Shown: positions 15,867 through 24,729, counted from the first letter of the stretch. The stretch is DNA of 34,797 nucleotides from Bacteroidales bacterium (GCA_015491905.1 WGGC01000175.1:1-34797), one strand, 5' to 3'. Notes: generated from the letters alone by a model not told the origin. Numbers and translations are program-made.

Positions 15867-16691
15867 TTATTTATTTGGGTGAATGCTTAATACAGGAATT
15901 GGCGAGTGATTTACCATTTGCGCAGCATAAGGCCCTAACCATAAATTCATAGCAGAAGTTTCTTGCTCTGTCATTATTGAAATAAGGTTTGCATCTATCT
16001 TTTTAGCATAAGCTATAACACTTTCTGCCAGGTTTTGGGTCTCAATATAAGAACTTTCAAAACGCACTCCGTTTTCTTTTAAATAAACCTGTGTTTGAGA
16101 AACATAGTTTTTAATCCTGTATCTCACGTCATCTGAAGAAGTGGTGAAAATTCCAATGATATGAATAGTAGCATTAAAATATTTAGCAAGTAAAGCTGTA
16201 AAAGGCACTTTTTCTCTGGTAACTTTTGTACGGTCCAGCGGCATAACAATTGTTTTCAATTCTTTATGAGAATTTACACTTTCTCTGATTGTAATAATTG
16301 GTATTTTGCTTGCTGAAACAATCCTGTTGGCATTACTTCCTATCCAGAACTCTTCAAACCCGGAAGACCCATGTGTCCCGACAACTATTAAAAAGGCATT
16401 TATTTTCTTTGAAACATCGCATATTACTTTGTAAACCTTTCCTTTTTCTATTATAAAATCAATTCCTTGAGGCACTTCAGGAGAATACTGATTTATCAAT
16501 TGTTGAAAACGTCCGGTAACTTCATTGATAATATTTTCCGGTTCCTGTGCAAAAATCTCTTTGGAGTAGTCCAAATGATTAGCCCAAACCATTGTAAGAC
16601 CAGCCTCAGCTTTTCCGGCAATGGAAACAGCATGCTCCAGCGCATTTAAAGAACATGACGAAAAATCAATTCCAACAACAATTCTTTTCAT
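15867..16691 (-). CDS. Universal stress protein, two UspA domains
   Basis: A 274-residue cytoplasmic protein made of two UspA folds in tandem. The first (about 1-140) keeps the ATP-binding motif GTHGSSGFEEFWIGSNA (G-x2-G-x9-G-S); the second (about 145-274) lacks it and instead reads IMTEQETSAMNLWLGPYA. It is a close paralogue of the protein at 17216-18067: the motif stretches and IMTEQE/LGPYA recur in both. Such proteins are induced by stress, but what they bind is not known. It lies 85 bases after the SPOR gene in the same direction. Start ATG at 16691 is clear. Confidence 0.9.
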   Translation of the reverse strand: MKRIVVGIDFSSCSLNALEHAVSIAGKAEAGLTMVWANHLDYSKEIFAQEPENIINEVTGRFQQLINQYSPEVPQGIDFIIEKGKVYKVICDVSKKINAFLIVVGTHGSSGFEEFWIGSNANRIVSASKIPIITIRESVNSHKELKTIVMPLDRTKVTREKVPFTALLAKYFNATIHIIGIFTTSSDDVRYRIKNYVSQTQVYLKENGVRFESSYIETQNLAESVIAYAKKIDANLISIMTEQETSAMNLWLGPYAAQMVNHSPIPVLSIHPNK

Positions 16692-16776
16692 TTTTTAAAT
16701 ATTTTTTGTTTCATTGAACACACGGAACCTACGATAATTAATTAATCATTTATCTTTATGATTTATAATTATTCAA

Positions 16777-17226
16777 TCATGGACTCTTCATTTGTTTAAT
16801 CCCCAAACTAATATTATCCTTAATTTCCCATGCTAAAGGGTATCTCCATTTAATAATTTCCAAAAAATGAATTGACTGCATATGAGTTCGAAAATCACCA
16901 ACACGTACCCGGTAATAAGGTTCGTTAAAGGTTATATATGCCGGCAATCCGTAACGCTTCTCAAAATTATTCTTCACTTTTAAGGCATTATTTAATGCAT
17001 TATTTCCAGACCCTTTAAAAATTTGTATTCTATAACCCTGAATTGTAGGAAATCTTTTATTTTGTTGATAATTTAGTGTTAAAATAGTGTCAATACGAGA
17101 ATCTCCCTTATACATGTAATTATAATCCGGTATTGAATCTTGAGCAAAAAGCACTTTTCCTGTACTTAAAATCAAAAAAACCAATAATGTTTTGGCAATA
17201 TGAAATAATACTTTATTATAAGTCAT
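16777..17226 (-). CDS. Exported SPOR-domain protein
   Basis: About 149 residues, starting MTYNKVLFHIAKTL with a signal peptide ending near LFAQD, followed by a SPOR domain (about 62-145; GYRIQIFKGSGNN, KNNFEKRYGLPAYI, YYRVRVGDF). SPOR domains bind peptidoglycan stripped of stem peptides, mostly at division sites. The ATG at 17224-17226 overlaps the stop of the preceding universal stress gene by 11 bases, which supports coupled translation. A longer frame from a GTG at 17259 exists but has no signal peptide logic at its end, so the inner ATG is preferred. Its place between two universal stress genes is unusual. Confidence 0.85.
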   Translation of the reverse strand: MTYNKVLFHIAKTLLVFLILSTGKVLFAQDSIPDYNYMYKGDSRIDTILTLNYQQNKRFPTIQGYRIQIFKGSGNNALNNALKVKNNFEKRYGLPAYITFNEPYYRVRVGDFRTHMQSIHFLEIIKWRYPLAWEIKDNISLGIKQMKSP

Positions 17227-18067
17227 CTTTATCAATAATATAATGTGTTGACCTGACACTCATTACCGGAATAGTAGCTCTGTTAATTAATTGCTGTGCA
17301 TAAGGCCCTAAAAATCTTTGTGCTGTTGTACTTTCTTGCTCAGTCATAATAACAATTAAATCTACATTATTATTATCAGCATAATTTAAAATAGCTCCGG
17401 CAACATTATCAGCCTCCACTGTAGCAAATTTAAATTTCACCTGACTATCATCTAAAAATGATTGGGCTTGTTCTCCATACTCATCAATTCTCCGCCTTAT
17501 TATTCTTAATGTAGAATTATAAATCTTAAGTAGATGAATAGTAGCATTAAATTTTTGTGCCAAATCAACAGCAAATGGAAGCTTTTTCTTTGTTTCAAGT
17601 GTACTATCCAAAGGCAATAAGATGTCTGATAGTTGATTATTAATAGTAAAACTTCCGCGAAGGGTAACTACAGGACAAGGAGCAGATGTAGTAATTCTGT
17701 ATGTATTACTACCTATCCAATATTGCTCATATCCGCTAACACCATGAGTTCCTGCAAATACAATTTGAGATTGTAACCTGTTTGCTAATTTTGAAATTTC
17801 CTGATAAACTTTACCTCTTCCTAAATGGATTTTCATAGGAATTTCCGGAAATTCAGATTGATAGCTGGCAACCATCTTTTCCATTTGCTCTTTTTTTTCT
17901 ATTCTAAGCTCTTCATCAATTGTACCAGCGAGGTTTTCCGGAGTAAGCGAATTATCAATCCATGCTATATGCACTTCTGCCTGTAGGTTCTCAGCAAAAA
18001 ACAAAGCATATTTAAATGCATGTTCTGCATTTCTGGAAAAATCATATGCTACCAGCAATGAATTCAT
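17216..18067 (-). CDS. Universal stress protein, two UspA domains (paralogue)
   Basis: A 283-residue protein from the ATG at 18065-18067 (MNSLLVAYDFSRNAEHA); the longer reading frame upstream adds a segment unlike the family. Domain one keeps GTHGVSGYEQYWIGSNT; domain two ends in IMTEQES and LGPYAQQLINR. It resembles the neighbour at 15867-16691 along its whole length, so a local duplication is likely. It is first in a unit of three (UspA, SPOR, UspA) running on the minus strand. No promoter box could be placed with confidence. Confidence 0.9.
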   Translation of the reverse strand: MNSLLVAYDFSRNAEHAFKYALFFAENLQAEVHIAWIDNSLTPENLAGTIDEELRIEKKEQMEKMVASYQSEFPEIPMKIHLGRGKVYQEISKLANRLQSQIVFAGTHGVSGYEQYWIGSNTYRITTSAPCPVVTLRGSFTINNQLSDILLPLDSTLETKKKLPFAVDLAQKFNATIHLLKIYNSTLRIIRRRIDEYGEQAQSFLDDSQVKFKFATVEADNVAGAILNYADNNNVDLIVIMTEQESTTAQRFLGPYAQQLINRATIPVMSVRSTHYIIDKDDL

Positions 18068-18244
18068 AATAATTTTGTTTGTCCACTGAACAAAATTAAG
18101 CATTCTTTTTATTGGCAAAACAAAAATGTATATTTTCCTTAAAATATTTACTAAATAAACGTTTAAAGTAAGTTACCGCCCTTTTTCTATAGAGTTTATT
18201 AATACAAATATTATTCTATTTATTAAAAACGTTATATATAAAAA

Positions 18245-18265
18245 GCGGTTACAAAAAGTAACCGC
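18245..18265 (-). terminator. Rho-independent terminator after the copper block
   Basis: Arms GCGGTTAC (18245-18252) and GTAACCGC (18258-18265) with a five-base loop. On the minus strand the hairpin is followed by TTTTTATATATAA, so it closes the long unit that ends with the gene at 18310. Confidence 0.85.
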
Positions 18266-18309
18266 AAAAAAGAATTAGTTATAAAATGAATGATCTATAT
18301 TTGGCCTTC

Positions 18310-19674
18310 TTAAAATAAAAACCAAAGCTGTAGATAAACAGAATTATTATCAGAAGCATTTCTTCCAAATCCATCATAATTACTAATGGCTCCATTAAAT
18401 TTACTATATGCTGTGTAAATAAATGATATTTTTGTGTTTTCCCATGGCAAATAATCTATCTGTCCTATAAAGCCATTACTATTTGGAAGCCCGGTTCTAC
18501 TTCCGGAAATTGCTGCAGGAGTATAAATTATATTATCAGAACTGCCCAAATAGTTAAAATATCCCAATGTAAATTTATATCCTTTTCGAAAATAAATACT
18601 TGCGTCAGTTTTAAAGGAATTAATTTTATCATTTAACGCCTGGCTGTTTCCGGTTGAAAAACTAGCGTTTAATTTCTGTTTTTCATAAATATAGCTGCTA
18701 TGCAATGTGAACTGCCCTTTTGCAAAAAGATATTCATATTGTAGATCCAGGCCAAAATCTAAATAATCATCTGTTGGTCCGGAAACTCCGTTAGGGTAAA
18801 GGTTTGAATTAAGTCCGAAAGTCCCAACCTCCAGATAACTTTTTGCCCATTGATTCTGATAAGCCAATCGCCAGTAGGGGCTAATACCCTTAACTGTCAT
18901 AACAGAAGCATTATCTGGAGGAATAATTGTTCCAAAAGGAGCTGATCTGTATACGGCAAACCCCAGATAAATATGATTGTTCAAAAGCCCATAGGTTCCC
19001 GCTCCCAAGGCCCCCATTAATCCTCCTTCTACCAATGTTCCTGCTGAAGGAGCAGGAGCCGTTCCTGATGCGGAATAAGGGAAACTCCATGGGGAAGCTG
19101 TATTCCACACATCTTGCATCATAGGCCCGTTATTAAGGGTAAACCCATATAATAATGGTAATTGTCCTATTTGTAGATGGTTAGCATAACGAACATCAAT
19201 CATATCCAAACCAAAAGTTCCTTCAGTATCATCCATAGTTAATTGTATAAAAGCTCCCATGTGGGGAGTGATCTCTCCGCCATAATAAAGGCTCAGTGAC
19301 TGAGGAAACTCCACATTTCCATTTTGTGTTCCGGGTATGGTTTTATAAAGTTGAGTAAACCCGGACTTAAATGCTAAAGAAATTTGGGGTATATGAAGTA
19401 ACTTTAATATTTCCCTTCCACTTTCTTCGTTGGTAGATTCTTTTTGAGCAATGGTTTTAATATTTATCATAGTATAACCATTCAGTTTAAATTGCCTTCC
19501 AAAGGATGTTAATTCCGGAAACACTGTATGACAAGCCCCGCAAGATAATCCTGTTTGTCTGGCGAAACTCGGAATTGCCCGTACTTGCACCGGAAATGTA
19601 AAAAAAGCTAATAAAGCTAAAAAAGAACTTATTACTAAACTTTTTTGTTTTCTAAATCGGTATGAGTGTTTCAT
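18310..19674 (-). CDS. Exported haem-motif outer-membrane protein
   Basis: 454 residues. Signal peptide (about 10-33, ending VQVRA), then IPSFARQTGLSCGACHTVF with a c-type haem motif (Cys45, Cys48, His49), followed by a long stretch rich in aromatic, Gly and Ser residues that alternates like outer-membrane beta strands and ends in LQLWFLF, a barrel-type terminal Phe. Proteins of this make-up are annotated as cytochrome c or porin-like proteins; the function is not established. It comes 34 bases after the Met-rich gene and is last in the copper block. Its start has the leader TTATAAACACATGAAAC, as do the two genes with the duplicated element. A redox or uptake role is inference. Confidence 0.78.
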   Translation of the reverse strand: MKHSYRFRKQKSLVISSFLALLAFFTFPVQVRAIPSFARQTGLSCGACHTVFPELTSFGRQFKLNGYTMINIKTIAQKESTNEESGREILKLLHIPQISLAFKSGFTQLYKTIPGTQNGNVEFPQSLSLYYGGEITPHMGAFIQLTMDDTEGTFGLDMIDVRYANHLQIGQLPLLYGFTLNNGPMMQDVWNTASPWSFPYSASGTAPAPSAGTLVEGGLMGALGAGTYGLLNNHIYLGFAVYRSAPFGTIIPPDNASVMTVKGISPYWRLAYQNQWAKSYLEVGTFGLNSNLYPNGVSGPTDDYLDFGLDLQYEYLFAKGQFTLHSSYIYEKQKLNASFSTGNSQALNDKINSFKTDASIYFRKGYKFTLGYFNYLGSSDNIIYTPAAISGSRTGLPNSNGFIGQIDYLPWENTKISFIYTAYSKFNGAISNYDGFGRNASDNNSVYLQLWFLF

Positions 19675-19708
19675 GTGTTTATAATTTTAAATAAATATTA
19701 GATTATTA

Positions 19709-20689
19709 TCATTTATACTTATAGCCATGTTTTTTCAGGTTTTCTTTAACTTGTGCGATAGTCATTTTTCGTAATTTCATTCCGCATTTTGGGCAATTTC
19801 CGGGTTTATCCGAAATAACCTCCCAATCCATAATATCCTGATAAAGATATCCATCCCCATTTTGATCAATCTGCTCAACATTTATAATTCCTTTTCTGAT
19901 AATACTTACTTCTGCTTTTTTCATGGATGAAATGTTCCCTTTCTGGCTCATTTTATTCATTTTCATATTATCCATGTTTTTAGTCTTCATAGTTTTCTGC
20001 ATTTTCATATGTTGATGCATATGTTCAGAACCTTTATTCATCATTTTATTTGTTTTTCCCATTTGACTCATCATTTGCATACGCATGGCCATCATTTGCA
20101 TCATCATTTGTTTCATTTTTTTCATCCGTTCCGGTGAATTCATTCCCTTCATCGCCGGCATTTGTTCCATCATCTGGTGCATCTTTTCTTTCATCATAGG
20201 ATTATCCATCATTTGTTCCATCATGGCTTTTTGTTTGTTCATCATCATTGCCCTGTTACCATGATTCATTTCCTTCATTTGCCCCATCATTTGTTTCATT
20301 TTTTGTTTCATCATGGGGTTATTCATCATACTCATCATCATTGCCATTTGCTTTTTAACCATGGCTGTTTTTTGGGCTTTGCTCATCCCCTTCATCATTC
20401 CGTTTTTTTCCATCATTTTCATATGCATTGCCATCATTTTCATTCGCTGAGCACTATCACATTGCTTAGGCATACTATTATTTGACATTCTACCCATCAT
20501 AGCCTCTTTGTTCATTTTCATATTAGCGTTCATGGTTTTAACAGAATCAGATTTCTGCAATTGCAATTCTGAGGTGTTTAAAGAAGAATTATTATTAATT
20601 CCTCTTATCATCATCAAATTCCCGGCAAACACTTCGCCACTTAGGAAAAAGATTGCCAGGATAACGGTTGTTAAAAATTGTTTTTTCAT
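19709..20689 (-). CDS. Extremely Met-rich exported protein with a C-terminal CPxCGM domain
   Basis: 326 residues, about 75 of them Met by hand count (23%). Signal peptide about 1-22 (ending GEVFAG). Residues about 75-225 are a run of Met/Lys/Gln stretches with at least two copies of a roughly 30-residue unit around MNNPMMKQKMKQMMGQM and MDNPMMKEKMHQMMEQM. The C-terminal 63 residues (264-326), with DQNGDGYL and CPKCGMKL (Cys299, Cys302, Met304), match the end of the adaptor at 3157-4683 at 50 of 63 positions. No family was recognised for the whole protein. Thioether-rich runs bind Cu(I) or Ag(I), so periplasmic copper buffering is the leading inference. It sits between a cytochrome c and a haem-motif outer-membrane protein. 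Confidence 0.88.
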   Translation of the reverse strand: MKKQFLTTVILAIFFLSGEVFAGNLMMIRGINNNSSLNTSELQLQKSDSVKTMNANMKMNKEAMMGRMSNNSMPKQCDSAQRMKMMAMHMKMMEKNGMMKGMSKAQKTAMVKKQMAMMMSMMNNPMMKQKMKQMMGQMKEMNHGNRAMMMNKQKAMMEQMMDNPMMKEKMHQMMEQMPAMKGMNSPERMKKMKQMMMQMMAMRMQMMSQMGKTNKMMNKGSEHMHQHMKMQKTMKTKNMDNMKMNKMSQKGNISSMKKAEVSIIRKGIINVEQIDQNGDGYLYQDIMDWEVISDKPGNCPKCGMKLRKMTIAQVKENLKKHGYKYK

Positions 20690-20748
20690 TTTACTTGTTT
20701 TTTAATTTATTAAATTTGTGAGTCTTATTCTTTTAATTCATATCCTAA

Positions 20749-21288
20749 TCAACGGTTCCTCATCATACCCTTACCCATCATTCCATGCCTCATCATGCCT
20801 TTACGATTAGTTTTTGAAGGTTTAACCTTTTGGGCGTCTTTAAGAGTTACCTTACCATAATTATTCCCCCAGGAATTCAGGATATAATTTGCTACAGCAA
20901 CAGCATTGGAAGGATTGCTGATTTGGGGAGGCATGGAGTTGTTATATGTCACACCATTAACTATCATTGGATTATTGGAGCCATTCATTATTTGTTTAAC
21001 AATTCTAGATTTAGTAACTGTTTTTAAAAAGTCTGATCCTTTTAAAGGAGGGAAAGTACCGGAAATACCTTCACCGTTTATCTGGTGACAGGCGGCACAT
21101 TTTTGTTGATAAATTTCCGCCCCTTTTTGGATGGCGGTGTCTTGTGTGTTTATTGCTACCACCGAACCGGCATCCCTACTTTGCAGTGATGAAATCCCTT
21201 TTTTACTCATAGCAAACCGACTCCATAAGAAGAAAAAAGCAAGCACCAGTAATGTTCCAAAGAAAAATATCCAGATTCTGTTTTTCAT
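20749..21288 (-). CDS. Membrane-anchored cytochrome c with a Met/His tail
   Basis: 179 residues. N-terminal membrane helix (about 5-23), then a single c-type domain: CAACH with Cys64, Cys67 and His68, and an axial Met about residue 119 in NNSMPP. The last dozen residues, GMMRHGMMGKGMMRNR in part, carry repeated MM pairs and one His, which resembles a copper-binding tail. It follows the copper ATPase by 72 bases and precedes the Met-rich gene by 59, so all are likely one unit. The cytochrome fold is clear. A role in oxidising Cu(I) or passing electrons in this copper system is inferred from the tail and neighbours only. Confidence 0.88.
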   Translation of the reverse strand: MKNRIWIFFFGTLLVLAFFFLWSRFAMSKKGISSLQSRDAGSVVAINTQDTAIQKGAEIYQQKCAACHQINGEGISGTFPPLKGSDFLKTVTKSRIVKQIMNGSNNPMIVNGVTYNNSMPPQISNPSNAVAVANYILNSWGNNYGKVTLKDAQKVKPSKTNRKGMMRHGMMGKGMMRNR

Positions 21289-21360
21289 TTTTTATTTTTT
21301 AATTGGTGAACCTTTTTTAATTCATATAAAATCAATAGTAACATATCCATATCAAGTACT

Positions 21361-23961
21361 TTATTGATTTCTTAACCTTAGCGCATTACTAATAACTGAT
21401 ACGGAGCTGAAACTCATAGCCGCAGCAGCAATAATAGGGCTTAGTAGAAGTCCAAATACAGGAAACAAAGCACCTGCAGCAATGGGAACTCCAACAGAAT
21501 TATAAACAAAAGCAAAAAACAAATTTTGTTTGATGTTTTTCATCACTTTATGACTTAAATCATGTGCCCGTACAATCCCATTTAAATCTCCTTTAACCAA
21601 AGTTATTTCAGCACTTTGCATTGCTATATCGGTACCTGTTCCCATGGCGATTCCAATATTGGCCTGAGTTAAAGCCGGTGCATCATTGATGCCATCCCCG
21701 GCCATGGCTACGATATTTCCCTGATCCTGTAGTTCTTTTACTTTATTGTATTTATCTTCAGGGAGACAATCTGCCTGATATCCATCAATTCCTACTTCAT
21801 CAGCAATTGCTTTAGCTGTAAATTCATTATCCCCTGTAAGCATGATTACTTTTAAACCTGCTTTATGTAATTCCTTGACAGCCTTTTTGGAAGTTTCTTT
21901 AATCCGGTCGGCTACACTTACCATTCCAATAACCTCATTCTCCAAAATCAAAAACATTACGGTTTGCCCTTTTTGCTGCCAAAGTGTAGCTTCAGATTTT
22001 TGATTATCTTGAAGTTTACAGCCAAAAGATTCCACAAGTCGCAAATTACCAAGTCCAATATTCTTTCCTTCCCAGCTGCCTGTAACACCTTTTCCTGCCT
22101 CAGCTTTAAAATTTTTAATGTTATAAAGAGAAATATTTTTCTCTTTGGCTCCTTTAACAATTGCATCAGCAACAGGATGTTCGCTGTTTTTATCCAATGA
22201 TGCCGCAAGTTTAAGAACCTCATCATCATAGAAATTATCATTAAAAGAATGATAAGACTTCAGGCTTGGTTTTCCCTCAGTAAGGGTTCCTGTTTTATCC
22301 ACCACTACAATATTTACCTTATTCATTTCCTCTATAGCTTTGGCATCTTTTACCAATACTCCAGACTGGGCAGCTCTACCGGTTCCCACCATAATGGACA
22401 TAGGCGTTGCCAGACCCAAAGCACAAGGACAAGCAATTACCAGTACGGCTATTGCATTTACAAAAGCATAAACCAAGGCGGGCTGAGGGCCAAGGAAATA
22501 CCATATAACAAATGTCAGTATGGAAATAACTACTACGACCTGCACAAAATATTTTGCTACAGTATCTGCAAGACTTTGTATCGGTGCCCGGGTGCCGCTT
22601 GCCTTATTAACCATATCAATAATTTGAGCCAAAAGGGTGTCTGAACCTACTTTCTCAGCTTTCATTTGAAAAGCGGTTTTTCCGTTTACAGTACCCCCAA
22701 TAACCTTGTCTCCTTTATTTTTCTCTGTGGGAATAGACTCTCCTGTAATCATACTTTCATCTATAATGGCATTCCCCGAAGCAATAATCCCGTCAACAGG
22801 AACTTTTTCTCCGGGTCGTACTTGTAATAAATCACCAGGCATAACCGCTTCCAGGGGTATTTCTTCTTCTTCTCCGTTCCTTATAACCCGGGCTACAGGA
22901 GGAACCAGGTTAAGCAATGCTTTTATAGCGGTATTCGTTTTACTGTGAGCTCTTAATTCTAATACTTGTCCTAATAATACAAGTGTAAGTATAAATGCCG
23001 AGGCTTCAAAATATAAATGTACATATCCCCCGGCATCTTTAAACTCGGGGGGGAATATTCCCGGAAAAAACATTCCTAAAACACTAAATAAAAAAGCCGC
23101 TCCAACTCCCAAAGAAATGAGTGTCCACATATTTGGAGACCACCTTCTGACAGAATTCCAGCCCCTTACAAAAAAGTCCCATCCGGCATAAAACACTACC
23201 GGTAAAGTGAGGATGAATTCTACCCATCGCCAAACGATTTCAGGAGCAAGTTTTTCTAGGTTTATCCAGGGAATATACGCTGACATACTAATAAATAAAA
23301 CTGGGACAGACAATATCAATGCCACCCAAAACCGTTTTAGCATGTCCCTGTAAGCAGACTCTTCAGGGCTGCTCTCTTCAGATTTTTTTGCGGTTAGACT
23401 AACCTCCTGTATTAAATGCATCCCACATACAGGACAATCTCCTGGATGGTCATAGGTTTTATCACCCTCGCAGCGCATAGGACAATGATACTTCGCTACC
23501 GAACCTGCAGTTGGTTGCTTATTTTTCACCTGAACTGATGCTATTTTTAATTTTGTATTATCCATTTTATCAGGACTTACGCCCATAGAAACAGATTTTT
23601 TATCATTATGGTGATGTTCAACAGTTTTCCCGTTCCCATTGGTGGGCACCAAGAACATACCACAAACAGGGCATTTCCCGGGATGATCATAAGTTTTATC
23701 GCCCTCGCAATACATGGGACAGTAATACTTTATTTCAGTTCCTTCTTTTTGATCGACTAAAGGTTCATGTGCCTGTTTGCTTTTATGGTCATGATGATCA
23801 GCTTTTGCTTTATTTTCCTCATTAACAGGAACCAAATGCATTCCGCATACAGGGCAATCTCCGGGTGCGTCATAAGTTTTATCGCCCTCGCAGTGCATAG
23901 GACAGAAATACTTTGTGGTATCTAGTTTTAGGTTTAAACCTGTTGTTTGTTTGTTTTTCAT
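21361..23961 (-). CDS. copA: Cu(I)-exporting P1B-type ATPase with three N-terminal metal-binding modules
   Basis: 866 residues, longer than a usual CopA because of three repeated modules of about 30 residues (17-46, 78-106, 157-185). Each has [12 protein letters not shown] and CPVCGMxL, so two cysteines plus two more and Met, joined by His-rich linkers (ADHHDHK, VEHHHND). The usual form reads CPMHP; here a Cys replaces the Pro. The core is standard: CPC at 511-513 ([13 protein letters not shown]), phosphorylated Asp555 (DKTGTL), [20 protein letters not shown] and [10 protein letters not shown]. It pumps Cu(I) from the cytoplasm across the inner membrane at the cost of ATP. Head of the metal genes after DUF302 and SHOCT. 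Confidence 0.95.
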   Translation of the reverse strand: MKNKQTTGLNLKLDTTKYFCPMHCEGDKTYDAPGDCPVCGMHLVPVNEENKAKADHHDHKSKQAHEPLVDQKEGTEIKYYCPMYCEGDKTYDHPGKCPVCGMFLVPTNGNGKTVEHHHNDKKSVSMGVSPDKMDNTKLKIASVQVKNKQPTAGSVAKYHCPMRCEGDKTYDHPGDCPVCGMHLIQEVSLTAKKSEESSPEESAYRDMLKRFWVALILSVPVLFISMSAYIPWINLEKLAPEIVWRWVEFILTLPVVFYAGWDFFVRGWNSVRRWSPNMWTLISLGVGAAFLFSVLGMFFPGIFPPEFKDAGGYVHLYFEASAFILTLVLLGQVLELRAHSKTNTAIKALLNLVPPVARVIRNGEEEEIPLEAVMPGDLLQVRPGEKVPVDGIIASGNAIIDESMITGESIPTEKNKGDKVIGGTVNGKTAFQMKAEKVGSDTLLAQIIDMVNKASGTRAPIQSLADTVAKYFVQVVVVISILTFVIWYFLGPQPALVYAFVNAIAVLVIACPCALGLATPMSIMVGTGRAAQSGVLVKDAKAIEEMNKVNIVVVDKTGTLTEGKPSLKSYHSFNDNFYDDEVLKLAASLDKNSEHPVADAIVKGAKEKNISLYNIKNFKAEAGKGVTGSWEGKNIGLGNLRLVESFGCKLQDNQKSEATLWQQKGQTVMFLILENEVIGMVSVADRIKETSKKAVKELHKAGLKVIMLTGDNEFTAKAIADEVGIDGYQADCLPEDKYNKVKELQDQGNIVAMAGDGINDAPALTQANIGIAMGTGTDIAMQSAEITLVKGDLNGIVRAHDLSHKVMKNIKQNLFFAFVYNSVGVPIAAGALFPVFGLLLSPIIAAAAMSFSSVSVISNALRLRNQ

Positions 23962-23977
23962 CTTTTTATGAATTAAG

Positions 23978-24005
23978 GCCGTCAGTAAAAATTTTTACTG
24001 ACGGC
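23978..24005. repeat. 28-base perfect palindrome between SHOCT gene and copA
   Basis: GCCGTCAGTAAAAATTTTTACTGACGGC reads the same on both strands. It lies 9 bases after the SHOCT stop and 16 bases before the copA ATG. On the minus strand it is followed by TTAATTCAT, which is not a good T tract, so it may be an mRNA stability hairpin, a partial terminator or a protein-binding site rather than a full terminator. Confidence 0.8.
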
Positions 24006-24014
24006 ATAAGTGAA

Positions 24015-24242
24015 TTACTTAAGATCTTTTGACATTCGGTCAAACTCTTCTTTGGTAATTTCCCCTCTGGCATATCGTTTTTTTAAGATATCCAAAGCGC
24101 TTTCTTCCTGGTAATGATGCGCCATTGGAGGATTAGGATTATTTGTTCTGTTTACTAATGAAACCAGTAACCATATAAACAAACCCATCATAATAACTCC
24201 TCCAATCCACCAAAAACCCATTCCCATTCCTACTCCAAACAT
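24015..24242 (-). CDS. Small membrane protein with SHOCT domain
   Basis: 75 residues: one membrane helix (about 8-30, glycine-rich MFGVGMGMGFWWIGGVIMMG) and a C-terminal SHOCT motif (about 48-75: ALDILKKRYARGEITKEEFDRM in part, LKKRYARGEITKEEF). SHOCT proteins of this form are frequent beside copper ATPases and RND pumps in Bacteroidota. Their function is unknown; the short helical SHOCT end is thought to promote oligomerisation. It lies 55 bases after the DUF302 gene and 53 bases before copA. Confidence 0.88.
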   Translation of the reverse strand: MFGVGMGMGFWWIGGVIMMGLFIWLLVSLVNRTNNPNPPMAHHYQEESALDILKKRYARGEITKEEFDRMSKDLK

Positions 24243-24297
24243 GATTTTAATTTTTTAGTTTAACAATCTGTTTTTAAATTTATTAATTGCCTGTCTT

Positions 24298-24729
24298 TTA
24301 AGCAATGACTTTTGTTTTTATAATTTTATTAGTTTTTTCTTTACCAACATTATTGATTACCCTTATCAATTTTTCACGAATCTCCATTGCAATTTCTTTC
24401 ATTTTCGCATTGTCTATATCTTTCATAGCCACAGAAGGATCTATAGAACTTATCTCAAAACCGTTTTCTGCTTCTCTTATAATAAGGTTACAAGGAATCA
24501 ATGCCCCTATATGTATGTCTGCATTAAGCGATTTGAGAGCATAGGGAGGATTACAGGCTTCGATAACAACATAAGGTTTAAAGTTAACTCCCAGTTTTTC
24601 TTTTAATGTTTTCTGAAAGTCAATTTCAGCTACTACGCCAAAGCCTTCATCTTGAAGTGCGCTTTTTGTTTTTTCCACGGCTTCTTCCAAACCGAAAGAT
24701 TGGATTGTTTTTGAAAAATAATATTTCAT
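24298..24729 (-). CDS. DUF302 family protein
   Basis: 143 residues of the DUF302 family: the front half reads MKYYFSKTIQSFGLEEAVEK then LQDEGFGVVAEIDFQKTLKEKLG, and the back half has YVVIEACNPPYALKSL and GALIPCNLIIRE. No signal peptide or membrane helix is seen, so it is probably cytoplasmic. The family has no proven biochemical role but often sits in metal or redox clusters; Cys residues near ACNP and PCN are conserved among members I recall. It is first in the long minus-strand copper unit, with a promoter box at 24773-24780. Confidence 0.85.
   Translation of the reverse strand: MKYYFSKTIQSFGLEEAVEKTKSALQDEGFGVVAEIDFQKTLKEKLGVNFKPYVVIEACNPPYALKSLNADIHIGALIPCNLIIREAENGFEISSIDPSVAMKDIDNAKMKEIAMEIREKLIRVINNVGKEKTNKIIKTKVIA

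Noticed and set aside
20040-20460. Many short near-repeats (ATCATTTG, CATCAT) resembling a repeat array
   Set aside because: They are Met-rich codons of the gene in frame. No constant spacer or repeat length is present, so it is not a CRISPR array.
20162-20485. His-rich plus-strand frame opposite the Met-rich gene
   Set aside because: Met codons (ATG) read as CAT (His) on the other strand, so the His-richness is an artefact of the Met-rich coding sequence.
22249-22644. Long plus-strand frame inside copA
   Set aside because: Shadow of the copper ATPase frame, which has all its P-type motifs in order.
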